A stretch of 64,000 nucleotides of DNA from Flavobacterium haoranii (GTDB lineage Bacteria; Bacteroidota; Bacteroidia; Flavobacteriales; Flavobacteriaceae). Location: the NCBI RefSeq assembly GCF_009363055.1, contig NZ_CP045292.1, positions 558,001 through 622,000 on the forward strand, in the 5' to 3' direction. This document shows, in pieces, positions 45,805 through 55,079 of the stretch (the stretch's first letter is position 1; every line of letters begins with the position of its first letter). The notes under the pieces were generated by a model that saw nothing but the letters and a program-made list of their open reading frames with translations, made no database searches and was not told the DNA's origin. The position numbers and the translations under genes are program-made.

Positions 45805-46263
45805 TTATTTAATTTTTCTAAATTTTTCTAATAATTTATTTAATTCTTGAAGCTCGGCTTCTGTTAAATTTTGAGTAAAACTTTTTTCGTGTTCCACAAC
45901 TAAAGGATCTAAAGAAGCTAATAAGTCTAATCCTTTTTGAGTAATTGAAACTTCCATTTTTCTTCTATTATCCGGACAAACTTCTCTAGTTACTAAATCT
46001 TTAGCTAATAATTTATCAACTAATCGAGTAGTATTACTTGTTTTAGCAATCATTCGTTCCTGAATGACACACATATTTGCAGGATGTCCTTTTTGTCCAC
46101 GTAAAATTCTAAGAACATTAAATTGTTCTGTAGAAAGATCGTAAGGTTTTAAAATTTCATTAAACTTTTCTGAAATAACATTTTGAGTATACAGTATGTT
46201 TAGTAAAATTTTCTTTTCAATGCTTACTGTGGATATTGTTTTTATTATTTCTTCAATCTTCAT
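45805..46263 (-). CDS. MarR-family transcriptional regulator
   Basis: The 152-residue winged-helix protein from the ATG at 46261-46263 has LSTEQFNVLRILRGQKGHPANMCVIQERMIAKTSNTTRLVDKLLAKDLVTREVCPDNRRKMEVSIT (the recognition helix and wing, residues about 50-115). An in-frame TTG at 46290 lies inside the operator and was rejected. It heads an operon with a nitroreductase and yceI and likely represses it. Confidence 0.92.
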   Translation of the reverse strand: MKIEEIIKTISTVSIEKKILLNILYTQNVISEKFNEILKPYDLSTEQFNVLRILRGQKGHPANMCVIQERMIAKTSNTTRLVDKLLAKDLVTREVCPDNRRKMEVSITQKGLDLLASLDPLVVEHEKSFTQNLTEAELQELNKLLEKFRKIK

Positions 46264-46280
46264 TTGTAATGTCAAAATTT

Positions 46281-46326
46281 GTATGTACAAATGTACATAC
46301 TATTTTTAATACTTGTATATACAAGT
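46281..46326 (-). promoter_or_regulatory. Two MarR-type palindromes before marR
   Basis: GTATGTACA and TGTACATAC (46281-46300) form a perfect inverted repeat around AA and contain a minus-strand TACATTTG -7 box (46295-46288). ACTTGTATATACAAGT (46311-46326) is a second perfect palindrome whose TTGTATATACAA core recurs at 3763-3774 before the dioxygenase gene. Confidence 0.8.
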
Positions 46327-46443
46327 GTGTTAATTTTTTATTAAAAAAATTAGTTTTGTTTTTGCTTGTCCTTTTTGTCATTAAAAATTAATGAATAGCC
46401 TTCTCTAAGTTTTAATGAAATACTTATAAATTAAAAGAAAGTA

Positions 46444-46473
46444 TTGATTTTTTAATAATTGATAGTATTTTTG
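46444..46473 (+). promoter_or_regulatory. Promoter of the rhodanese gene
   Basis: TTG at 46444-46446 and TATTTTTG at 46466-46473 are spaced by 19 bases, as in the Bacteroidota consensus, 15 bases before the ATG. Confidence 0.65.
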
Positions 46474-46487
46474 AAAAAAATAAAATT

Positions 46488-46793
46488 ATGAATTTATCAC
46501 AAAAAGATTGGTGGAGTCAGTTTTTAGCAGATCCAAACGGAGTAATTTTAGATGTAAGGACGGAAGAAGAAAATGCTGCTAAAAAGATTCCAGGTTCTTT
46601 AAATATTGATATATATAAAGGACAAGGATTTGTTTATCTAGTAGATGAATTAGATAAAACCAAAAATTATTATGTGTATTGCTTAGCTGGTGGAAGAAGT
46701 GCTCAAGCGTGTAGTATTATGAATCAATTAGGTTTTGAAAATACATATAATTTAATAGGAGGAATTTCTGAATGGGAAGGACCAACAGAATAA
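46488..46793 (+). CDS. Single-domain rhodanese-like protein
   Basis: The 101-residue protein is one rhodanese module with active-site loop YCLAGGRSA (Cys near residue 65) and LDVRTEEE and GGISEWEG signatures. It has no signal peptide, so it acts in the cytoplasm, moving sulfane sulfur. It converges on the FNR-type regulator gene and shares its terminator. Confidence 0.92.
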   Translation: MNLSQKDWWSQFLADPNGVILDVRTEEENAAKKIPGSLNIDIYKGQGFVYLVDELDKTKNYYVYCLAGGRSAQACSIMNQLGFENTYNLIGGISEWEGPTE

Positions 46794-46820
46794 AAAAGGA
46801 GCTTTTACAGCTCCTTTTTT
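46792..46820. terminator. Bidirectional intrinsic terminator
   Basis: AAAAAAGGAGCT pairs with AGCTCCTTTTTT across TTTAC. It overlaps the rhodanese stop codon and the 3' end of the regulator gene. Confidence 0.9.
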
Positions 46821-47499
46821 ATTCTGATAATCTTTTCAGTTTATTTTTATCTACAATCTTAATTTTTTTACCAACTAGTTCAATGTAATTACTTTTATTA
46901 AATTCTGAAAGTAAACGAATACAACTTTCTGTTGCTGTTCCAATCATTCCAGCTAATTCTTCTCTCGAAAGTTGAATTCTTAATGTTCCATCCTCATTTC
47001 TACCAAAATTATCATCTAAAAATAAGATAGTTTCAGCAAGTCTTTCTTTAACACTTTTTTGAGCCATAGAAACCATATGGTCATCAGCTTCTTTTAAATC
47101 GCCACAAATAGTTTTCATAACATTCATAGAAAACTGATTGTTTCCATTAAAGAAATCTAATACTTCTTTTTTGGGAACAAAACAAACTTGCATATCTTCT
47201 AAAGCTACAGCACTTAAATTTGCTGCTTCGTCACTAATCATTGAACGTTGACCTAAAAGTTCTCCCGATTTAACAAGTTTTACAATTTGATCTTTACCAT
47301 TTGCACTAAGTTTTGTTAATTTACAAACACCATCTTTAATACAATAAATACCATTAATAGTTTCACCTTCTTCAAAAATGGGTTCACCTTTTTTAATTGT
47401 ATAGGTTGATTTACAATCGGCTAGTTTTAGTAATTCTTCTTTATTAAGAGCCTTTAAGGAACTAAATTCTCTTACAATACATTGTTCACATTTGCCCAT
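46819..47499 (-). CDS. Crp/Fnr-family transcription regulator
   Basis: The 226-residue protein has an N-terminal cyclic-nucleotide-binding-like domain (about residues 20-130), a dimer helix and a helix-turn-helix whose recognition helix reads TATESCIRLLSEF, with Glu, Ser and Arg placed as in FNR. Cys4 and Cys7 (GKCEQC) and Cys28 are candidates for an iron-sulfur cluster. It is divergent from the cco genes, which carry FNR-like boxes, so it probably activates them at low oxygen. Confidence 0.9.
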   Translation of the reverse strand: MGKCEQCIVREFSSLKALNKEELLKLADCKSTYTIKKGEPIFEEGETINGIYCIKDGVCKLTKLSANGKDQIVKLVKSGELLGQRSMISDEAANLSAVALEDMQVCFVPKKEVLDFFNGNNQFSMNVMKTICGDLKEADDHMVSMAQKSVKERLAETILFLDDNFGRNEDGTLRIQLSREELAGMIGTATESCIRLLSEFNKSNYIELVGKKIKIVDKNKLKRLSE

Positions 47500-47538
47500 G
47501 CTACAAGTTTATTTTTGGACTTCAAATATACACAAAGT

Positions 47539-47582
47539 ATGACAAAAATCATATTTTTAATTTGTATATTGTAAGAACTTTG
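47539..47582 (+). promoter_or_regulatory. FNR-like box and -7 region before ccoI
   Basis: ATGACAAAAATCAT (47539-47552) is an inverted repeat of TGAY half-sites. TTTG of the -7 region ends at 47582, 36.5 bases from the box centre, which places the box about -41 from the expected start. A second box with the same spacing precedes ccoS. Confidence 0.75.
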
Positions 47583-47607
47583 CATTAGGTAAAAATGAGC
47601 AAATATT

Positions 47608-49980
47608 ATGGATACAAAAAATTGTTTCCATTGTGGTGTTGAAATAGACGAAAAAAGTATCGTTAATTTCGACGAAAAAGACTTTTGTTGTACTGGTTGT
47701 AAGAATGTGTATGAGATTTTTAGTCAAAATGATTTAACGTGTTATTACGATTTTCAATCGGCTCCTGGAGCTACACCACAAGACATACAAGGAAAATATG
47801 ATTTTTTAGACAATACAGAAATTGTTTCTAAACTTCTAGAGTTTGACGAAGATAAAACTACAATTGTTTCATTGTATATTCCGCATATACACTGTAGTTC
47901 GTGTATTTGGATTTTAGAGAACTTACAAAAACTTCAAGAAGGAATAATAATTTCCCAAGTTAACTTTCCAGAGAAAAAGGTTAGAATTACATTTAATAAA
48001 GAATATGTAACGCTTAAACGAATAGTAAACCTTTTAAGTTCTATTGGTTATGAACCTTACATAAGTCTCGAAAATTTTGATACGGGAAAAAAAGAAATTG
48101 ATCGTAGTTTAATTTATAAACTTGGAGTTGCTTTCTTTTGTTTTGGAAATATCATGTTATTATCATTTCCTGAGTATTTTGAAGTTGAAGAGTTTTGGAT
48201 TAACCAATATAGAGGATTTTTTAGATGGTTAATTTTTGTATTAGCATTACCTTCTTTTATTTATTCAGCTAGTGATTACTATAAATCAGCATACAAAAGT
48301 ATTCGTTCTGGTATTTTAAATATAGACATTCCTATTGCCTTAGGGATCATTGTAATGTTTGTAAGAAGTACTATAGATATTATAATGGATTATGGTCAAG
48401 GTTTTTTCGATAGTTTAACAGGACTAGTTTTCTTTATGTTATTAGGTAAGTTGTTCCAACAAAAAACATACAGCTTTTTATCTTTTGAACGCGATTATAA
48501 ATCTTATTTTCCCATAGCTGTTACTAAAATTAATAATGGAAAAGAAGAGCAAGTTCAAGTATATGACATTGAAAAGGGAGACCGACTTTTAATCAGAAAT
48601 CAAGAGTTAATTCCAGTAGATGGTATTTTAATTTCTCCTAAAACTTCAATTGATTACAGTTTTGTTACTGGAGAAGAAGTTCCTATTGAAAAAGTTTCGG
48701 GAGATAAAGTATTTGCTGGTGGAAAACAATTGGGCACAATTATAGAAATGGAAGTTTTGTTTTCAGTTTCTCAAAGTTATTTAACGCAATTGTGGAGTAA
48801 TGATGTTTTTCAAAAGAAAATAGAACAAAAGCACAAAACAATTACTGATAAAGTAAGTCATTATTTTACTCCTATATTATTATTACTTTCAGTAGTAGTA
48901 TTAATTTTTTGGTTATTCATAGATACTTACCAAGCTTTTAATGTATTTACAGCGGTATTAATTGTTGCTTGTCCGTGTGCTTTAGCCTTAACTGCTCCAT
49001 TTACTTTAGGAAACGTTTTACGAATAATGGGAAGAAAGAAAATGTATTTAAAAAATGCTATTGTAATTGAACAATTAGCAAAAGTCGATGCCATTGTATT
49101 TGATAAAACAGGAACTATAACAACAAATAAAAAGACTTCAATTACTTATGAAGGTGAACCTTTAAATGATTTTGAATTAAAACTTTTGAAAAATACATTA
49201 CGAGGTTCAAATCATCCTTTAAGTAGAAGACTTTATGATTATTTACCAGATTTTGAAGTGATTCATCCATTAGATTTTGAAGAAATTATAGGAAAAGGAA
49301 TTAACGCTTCTTTTACAGAAGGGAAAGTAAAACTCGGTTCTTCAGATTATTTGGCACACTTTAGTGAAAACACACATAAAAAAACCAAAGTTCATGTTGA
49401 AATAAAAGGTGTTTATAAAGGAAGTTTTGTTTTTAATAACCAATATAGAAAAGGTTTAGAAGAACTTTTCGAATCATTATCTAAAAAATATGAATTAACG
49501 GTTTTATCTGGTGATAATGATGGTGAAAGGAAAATTTTAGAAAAGATGCTTCCAGCAAGTACACGACTTGTTTTTAATCAAAAACCTGAACAAAAATTAG
49601 AATATATCGAAAAGTTACAAGCCGAAGGCAAGAATGTGATGATGGTTGGCGATGGTTTAAATGATGCTGGGGCTTTAGCACAAAGTAATGTAGGAATAGC
49701 TATTTCAGAAAATGTAAATGTATTTTCTCCAGCCTGCGACGGAATTATGGATGCAAGCCAGTTCTCGAAAATAGATTATTACATGAAGTTTTCTAAAAAT
49801 GCTATGAAGACTATTTACATGAGTTTTGGCTTGTCATTATTGTACAATATTGTAGGATTAAGTTTTGCTATTACAGGAAATTTATCGCCTTTAGTAGCGG
49901 CAATTATTATGCCTCTTAGTTCAATAACAGTAGTAAGCTTTGTAACAATTATGACAAATATATATTCTAAGATTAAATAA
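47608..49980 (+). CDS. ccoI: Copper-type P1B ATPase for cbb3 oxidase assembly (CcoI/FixI)
   Basis: The 790-residue protein starts with a cysteine-rich metal domain (CFHCGVEID...CCTGCKNVYEIF) and an HMA domain with CSSCIWILENL near residue 92. It then has about eight helices with CPCALAL near 453, phosphorylation site DKTGTITTN near 495 and GDGLNDAGAL near 685. As CcoI it should deliver copper for the cbb3 active site. The next gene is ccoS. Confidence 0.95.
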   Translation: MDTKNCFHCGVEIDEKSIVNFDEKDFCCTGCKNVYEIFSQNDLTCYYDFQSAPGATPQDIQGKYDFLDNTEIVSKLLEFDEDKTTIVSLYIPHIHCSSCIWILENLQKLQEGIIISQVNFPEKKVRITFNKEYVTLKRIVNLLSSIGYEPYISLENFDTGKKEIDRSLIYKLGVAFFCFGNIMLLSFPEYFEVEEFWINQYRGFFRWLIFVLALPSFIYSASDYYKSAYKSIRSGILNIDIPIALGIIVMFVRSTIDIIMDYGQGFFDSLTGLVFFMLLGKLFQQKTYSFLSFERDYKSYFPIAVTKINNGKEEQVQVYDIEKGDRLLIRNQELIPVDGILISPKTSIDYSFVTGEEVPIEKVSGDKVFAGGKQLGTIIEMEVLFSVSQSYLTQLWSNDVFQKKIEQKHKTITDKVSHYFTPILLLLSVVVLIFWLFIDTYQAFNVFTAVLIVACPCALALTAPFTLGNVLRIMGRKKMYLKNAIVIEQLAKVDAIVFDKTGTITTNKKTSITYEGEPLNDFELKLLKNTLRGSNHPLSRRLYDYLPDFEVIHPLDFEEIIGKGINASFTEGKVKLGSSDYLAHFSENTHKKTKVHVEIKGVYKGSFVFNNQYRKGLEELFESLSKKYELTVLSGDNDGERKILEKMLPASTRLVFNQKPEQKLEYIEKLQAEGKNVMMVGDGLNDAGALAQSNVGIAISENVNVFSPACDGIMDASQFSKIDYYMKFSKNAMKTIYMSFGLSLLYNIVGLSFAITGNLSPLVAAIIMPLSSITVVSFVTIMTNIYSKIK

Positions 49981-50001
49981 TTTTAACTAAATTTAACAAG
50001 T

Positions 50002-50045
50002 ATGACAAAAGTCATGTTTTTAGTTTTCGACTAAATTTAATTTTG
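50002..50045 (+). promoter_or_regulatory. FNR-like box and -7 box before ccoS-ccoNO
   Basis: ATGACAAAAGTCAT (50002-50015) is a perfect inverted repeat with ATGAC half-sites. A consensus TAATTTTG box lies at 50038-50045; its last base is 36.5 from the box centre, identical to the ccoI promoter. This is a class II activator arrangement. Confidence 0.8.
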
Positions 50046-50064
50046 TTAACGTAAAAATTAAGGT

Positions 50065-50262
50065 ATGAGCGTTATTTACATTTTAATCACAGTAAGTATA
50101 GTTGTGGCTGTTATCTTCTTGATAGCTTTCATCAACGCTGTTCGAACAGGTCAGTATGATGATGACTATACGCCTTCAGTCAGAATGCTTTTTGACGACG
50201 AGGTAAAGAAAAACACTAACAAATTAATAAATACACAAACAGAGAAACAAAAATCAATCTAA
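50065..50262 (+). CDS. ccoS: cbb3 oxidase maturation protein CcoS
   Basis: The 65-residue protein has one N-terminal helix (about residues 3-25) and a short charged tail (TGQYDDDYTPSVRMLFDDE) typical of CcoS, needed for cofactor insertion in cbb3 oxidase. It is 3 bases before ccoNO. Confidence 0.93.
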   Translation: MSVIYILITVSIVVAVIFLIAFINAVRTGQYDDDYTPSVRMLFDDEVKKNTNKLINTQTEKQKSI

Positions 50263-50265
50263 ATT

Positions 50266-52450
50266 ATGGAGAAGCAACAATTTTATTACGACAACAAAAT
50301 TGTAAGAAACTTCTTGTACGCCTCAATAGCATTTGGTGTAATTGGAATGCTAGTAGGTTTAACAGTAGCTTTCTTTTATTTGTTTCCTAACATGACCGAT
50401 GGAATTCCATGGTTAAGTTACGGAAGACTAAGACCGTTACATACAAATGCAGTTATTTTTGCCTTTGTAGGTAATGCAGTTTTTGCAGGAGCTTATTACT
50501 CTATGCAAAGATTATTAAAGGCGAGAATGTACAGTAATTTCTTAAGCCAATTAAACTTTTGGGGATGGCAATTAATTATTTTAGGTGCTGCCATTACATT
50601 ACCTTTAGGTATTACATCTTCAAAAGAATATGCCGAATTAGAATGGCCTTTTGATATTGCAATTGCAATTGTTTGGGTAGCATTCGGAATAAATATGATT
50701 GGTACCATTATAAAAAGAAGAGAGCGTCATATTTATGTTGCAATTTGGTTTTACATTGCAACGTTTGTAGCGGTAGCTTTACTTCATATTTTTAACAATA
50801 TCGAAATACCAGTTTCATTAACAAAAAGTTACTCAGTTTACGCTGGTGTTCAAGATGCATTAGTACAATGGTGGTATGGTCACAATGCGGTAGCATTCTT
50901 CCTTACAACACCTTTCTTAGGTTTAATGTATTACTATGTACCAAAAGCTGCTAATCGCCCAGTATATTCATATAGATTATCAATTATCCACTTTTGGTCA
51001 TTGATCTTCATTTATATTTGGGCTGGTCCACACCACTTATTATATTCTGCATTACCAGATTGGGCACAAAACTTAGGAGTTGTATTCTCAATCATGTTAA
51101 TTGCTCCATCTTGGGTGGTATGATTAATGGTTTATTAACTTTAAGAGGAGTTTGGGATAAAGTTCGTGTAGATCCAGTATTAAAATTCTTAGTAGTTGCA
51201 ATTACAGGTTATGGTATGGCTACTTTTGAAGGTCCAATGTTATCATTAAAAAATGTAAACGCTATTGCGCACTTTACTGATTGGATTGTAGCTCACGTTC
51301 ACGTTGGAGCATTAGCATGGAACGGATTCATGACTTTTGGTATGATTTATTGGATGATACCAAGAATGACAAAAACTACTTTGTATTCACAAAAGTTAGC
51401 AAACTTCCACTTCTGGATTGGTACTTTAGGTATTGTTTTATATACATTACCTATGTATGTTGCAGGTTTCACTCAAGCATTTATGTGGAAACAATTTAAT
51501 CCAGATGGTTCTCTAGTTTATGGTAACTTCCTTGAAACTGTAACTCAAATTATCCCAATGCATGCAATGAGAGCTATGGGGGAACCTTATACTTTGTTGG
51601 TATTTTAACGTTAGTTTACAACGTATATAAAACAGTTAAAGCAGGTTCAGCAATTGAAGATGAATTAGCAGAAGCTCCTGCATTAGTTAAAATTTCTAAA
51701 TACCAATTAAAAGGTGAATCTTGGCACTCTTGGTTAGAAAGAAGACCAGTTCAGTTTACACTTTTAACAACTGTTGCTGTTGCCATTGGTGGTATTGTAC
51801 AAATTGTTCCAATGTTAGTTGTAAAATCTAATATTCCTACAATCGCTAGCGTTAAACCATATACTCCGCTTGAACTAGAAGGTAGAGATTTATATATCCG
51901 TGAGGGTTGTAATAACTGTCACTCACAATTAGTTCGTCCTTTCCGTTCAGAAGTTAAACGTTATGGTGAATATTCTAAATCAGGTGAATATGTTTACGAT
52001 CATCCATTCTTATGGGGTTCAAAACGTACAGGTCCAGATTTACATAGACTAGGTGGAAAATATAATGACAACTGGCATTTTAACCACATGTACGATCCGC
52101 AAAGTACTTCTCCAGGTTCAATTATGCCGGGGTACAAATGGATGTATGCTAATGAAGCGATGGATCACTCATTAATTGAGAAAAAAATGCAGGTAATGCA
52201 AACTTTAGGAGTTCCTTATACTGATGAAGAAGTGGCAAATGCAATGCAAAGTATTGAAGCACAATCTTCACAAATTGAGAAAAACTTACATGCTGATCCT
52301 GATTTCGTAAAAGCTTATGAAGAAAGTAAGAAAAATGCAGCAACTAGAGGTGAACAATTTGTTCCAATGAAAGATAGAGAAATTGTTGCTTTAATTGCTT
52401 ACTTACAACGATTAGGTTCTGATATTAAAGTTAAAGAAGAAGTTAAATAA
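50266..52450 (+). CDS. ccoNO: Fused cbb3 oxidase subunits I and II (CcoN-CcoO), interrupted by two frameshifts
   Basis: The CcoN part has heme and copper histidines in [29 protein letters not shown] and [11 protein letters not shown]. The CcoO part has the single heme-c site [14 protein letters not shown] and [15 protein letters not shown]. The frame breaks at GGG 51113-51115 (SWVV stop; SWGGMING when one G is added) and at GGGGG 51578-51582 (adding G restores [15 protein letters not shown]). With both, one 728-residue fusion results, usual for Bacteroidota. Both look like sequencing indels, because the rest is intact. Confidence 0.93.
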
Positions 52451-52457
52451 TTTTGTT

Positions 52458-52628
52458 ATGCTAAAGTTTGTAAAACATAATCTTGAAACAATAACAGATG
52501 TTGAGGTTTACCCAATAATCTCATTAGCCATCTTCTTTGTTGTATTCGTTGCATTCTTTGTATGGGCTATGACTTATAGTAAAGAAAAAATTAACGAATT
52601 AAGTGATTTACCTTTTAAAGAAAATTAA
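52458..52628 (+). CDS. ccoQ: CcoQ-like small subunit
   Basis: A 56-residue frame (MLKFVKHNLETITDVEVYPI... ending DLPFKEN) has one transmembrane helix at about residues 21-40 (ISLAIFFVVFVAFFVWAM). It lies between ccoNO and ccoP with gaps of 7 and 11 bases, the usual place of CcoQ/FixQ, and is too short for common gene-length cut-offs. Confidence 0.82.
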   Translation: MLKFVKHNLETITDVEVYPIISLAIFFVVFVAFFVWAMTYSKEKINELSDLPFKEN

Positions 52629-52639
52629 AAATTAGTAAG

Positions 52640-53575
52640 ATGAAAAAATTAATTCCATCATATATTAGAGTTCCATTAATCTTTGCTGTAGTCATGGCAG
52701 GAATGGAATACTTTATCGACTCTGGTGATAAGCCAGCGTTTATAGAGTACCCAATGGTAGCATTGTTTTTAGGAGTATTTTTATTTCTATTAATTGCTAT
52801 AGAAATTGTAGTGAGTGCAGTTGATAAAGTAACTTATCATTTATTAACTGACGAACAGAAAAAACAATTAGAAGAAGCACAATCAATGTCTTTTGCAGAT
52901 AGTAAGTTCATGAAAATGCTTACTCGTTCAAAAGATATCGATCAGGAAGATGACGTTATGCTAGACCACGATTATGATGGTATTAAAGAATTAGATAACG
53001 TTTTACCACCATGGTGGGTAGGTTTATTTTATGCTTGTGTGGTATTTGCAATTATTTATTTGATTCGTTTTCATGTTATGGGCGATTATACACAAGCAGA
53101 AGAATTTGTTGCAGAAATGGAACAAAGCGATAAACAAGTACAAGAGTATCTTAAAAATGCTCCAGATTTAATGGATAAAGATAAGGTGACTCTTTTAACA
53201 GATGCTCCAGCTATTGCTGAAGGTAAAAAAATATTTGAGTCAAATTGTGTGGCTTGTCACCGTCCTGATGCTGGTGGTGCTATTGGACCAAATTTAACAG
53301 ATAAGTTTTGGATTCTAGGAGGTGGTATTAAAAATGTTTTCAATACTATTTCTGAAGGTGGTCGTTCTGGAAAAGGTATGGTGCCTTGGAAAGAATCTTT
53401 AAAACCTACAGAAATTCAAAAAGTAGCAAGTTATGTGCTTTCTTTACAAGGTTCAAATCCAAAAGATGGAAAACCAGCAGAAGGAGATGAATGGGTAGAG
53501 GAAGGTGCAGCTCCTTCAACCGAAGCTACTACAGAAGTTGTAGAAACTGTTGTAGATTCAACAAAAACTGAATAA
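52640..53575 (+). CDS. ccoP: cbb3 oxidase cytochrome c subunit CcoP
   Basis: The 311-residue protein has three hydrophobic helices (about residues 10-25, 40-62 and 115-135) and one cytochrome c domain with ESNCVACHRPDAGGAIGPNL near residue 205, with an axial Met in KGMVPW near 245. Only one CxxCH is present, where proteobacterial CcoP has two. The C-terminus is an acidic and Thr-rich tail. It is part of the ccoS-NO-Q-P group. Confidence 0.92.
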   Translation: MKKLIPSYIRVPLIFAVVMAGMEYFIDSGDKPAFIEYPMVALFLGVFLFLLIAIEIVVSAVDKVTYHLLTDEQKKQLEEAQSMSFADSKFMKMLTRSKDIDQEDDVMLDHDYDGIKELDNVLPPWWVGLFYACVVFAIIYLIRFHVMGDYTQAEEFVAEMEQSDKQVQEYLKNAPDLMDKDKVTLLTDAPAIAEGKKIFESNCVACHRPDAGGAIGPNLTDKFWILGGGIKNVFNTISEGGRSGKGMVPWKESLKPTEIQKVASYVLSLQGSNPKDGKPAEGDEWVEEGAAPSTEATTEVVETVVDSTKTE

Positions 53576-53584
53576 TAATATTTT

Positions 53585-53616
53585 AAAAAGGATTTGAGAT
53601 TTCTCAAATCCTTTTT
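53585..53616 (+). terminator. Terminator between ccoP and ccoG
   Basis: A perfect 15-bp stem AAAAAGGATTTGAGA / TCTCAAATCCTTTTT with a TT loop lies in the 61-base gap. It probably limits read-through from oxidase subunit genes into ccoG-H-safE. Confidence 0.85.
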
Positions 53617-53636
53617 AATCTTAATCAAAAATTGTC

Positions 53637-55061
53637 ATGTCAAATATTAATCTTCCAGATGAAAGTTTTAGAGATAGTATAAGTACTATTACTAAAGAAG
53701 GAAAAAGAAATTACATTTTTCCAAAAAAACCTTCTGGTAAATTTTACGATAAAAGAAAAATTTTAAGCTACGTTTTATTAGTTTTTCTTATCTCGGCTCC
53801 GTTTGTAAAAATAAATGGAAACCAGTTTTTGATGTTCAATGTATTAGAGAGAAGATTTAATATTTTTGGGTTTCCTTTCTGGCCACAAGACTTCCATTTA
53901 TTTGTAATTTCAATGATAATTGGAGTTGTAGGTTTAACATTATTTACTGTAGCTTTTGGTAGAATTTTTTGTGGTTGGTTTTGTCCGCAAACTATTTTCA
54001 TGGAAATGGTTTTCCGTAGAATTGAATTTTGGATTGATGGAGATAGAGGAGCACAATTACGTTTAGCAAAACAAAAATGGGATGCAGAAAAAATAAGAAA
54101 GCGTTTAACAAAATGGGTTTTATTCTTCCTTATTTCATTTGGAATTGCCAATGTTTTCTTAGCGTATTTAGTAGGAAGTGACGAACTTCTTAAAATGATA
54201 ACAGAAGGTCCGGCTAAAAATTTACATACATTAGTTGCATTATTAATTTTTACAGCTGTATTTTATTTTGTCTTTGCATGGTTTAGAGAGCAAGTTTGTA
54301 TCATTGCTTGTCCTTATGGAAGAATGCAAGGTGTATTATTAGACAATAAATCTATTAATGTCGCTTATGATCATGTAAGAGGAGAAGGAGAAAATGGAAG
54401 AAAAAAATGGCGTAATGGAGAAGATAGAACCGCAGCAGGTTATGGAGATTGTATCGATTGTAACCAATGTGTTGTTGTTTGTCCAACAGGAATTGATATC
54501 CGTAATGGAACTCAGTTAGAATGTGTAAACTGTACCGCATGTATCGATGAGTGTGATACTATTATGGAAAAAGTTGGTTTACCAAAAGGATTAATTCGAT
54601 ATGCAAGTGAAGATGAAATAACCAACAAAGAAAAGTTCAAGTTAACAACGAGAATGAAAGGCTATATAGTGGTTCTTTCATTACTTATTGTAGCTTTAAT
54701 TAGTATGTTATTTTTACGAGGTGAAGTAGAAGCTACTATTTTACGCTTACCTGGACAAACTTTTCAGCATAAAGGCGAAAATATTAGCAATGTTTATACT
54801 TTTAAAGTAGTAAATAAAACCGTTAAAGAATTAGATAGTATTCATTTTAAATTAGTAGAACCAAAAGGGCAACTTATACCAGTAGGTAATGAATATGTAA
54901 AAGTTAAAGAACAAGGATTAGGTCAAGGAACATTTTTTGTAGAAATTCATCCTGCATTTTTAACTGGAGATAAAACCAAAATTCAAATTGAAGTTTATGA
55001 CGGAAAAGAATTAATAGAAACAATTTCTACAAATTTCTTAGGTCCAAGAAGCTTTAATTAA
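53637..55061 (+). CDS. ccoG: cbb3 oxidase accessory protein CcoG (FixG/RdxA)
   Basis: The 474-residue protein has about five helices, the CGWFCPQTIFMEMVFRRIE signature near residue 118, two ferredoxin-like clusters (CIDCNQCVVVCP and CVNCTACIDECD near 275-305) and a C-terminal Ig-like FixG domain. It is a membrane copper(II) reductase in oxidase assembly. Confidence 0.95.
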   Translation: MSNINLPDESFRDSISTITKEGKRNYIFPKKPSGKFYDKRKILSYVLLVFLISAPFVKINGNQFLMFNVLERRFNIFGFPFWPQDFHLFVISMIIGVVGLTLFTVAFGRIFCGWFCPQTIFMEMVFRRIEFWIDGDRGAQLRLAKQKWDAEKIRKRLTKWVLFFLISFGIANVFLAYLVGSDELLKMITEGPAKNLHTLVALLIFTAVFYFVFAWFREQVCIIACPYGRMQGVLLDNKSINVAYDHVRGEGENGRKKWRNGEDRTAAGYGDCIDCNQCVVVCPTGIDIRNGTQLECVNCTACIDECDTIMEKVGLPKGLIRYASEDEITNKEKFKLTTRMKGYIVVLSLLIVALISMLFLRGEVEATILRLPGQTFQHKGENISNVYTFKVVNKTVKELDSIHFKLVEPKGQLIPVGNEYVKVKEQGLGQGTFFVEIHPAFLTGDKTKIQIEVYDGKELIETISTNFLGPRSFN

Positions 55062-55079
55062 TATCTAAATCAAAAAGAG

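Noticed and set aside
47561..47573. Possible MarR half-site before ccoI
   Set aside because: TTTGTATATTGTA lacks the palindrome of the two good sites.
51281..51499. Extra frame within ccoNO
   Set aside because: It overlaps the conserved oxidase frame and encodes nothing recognisable.
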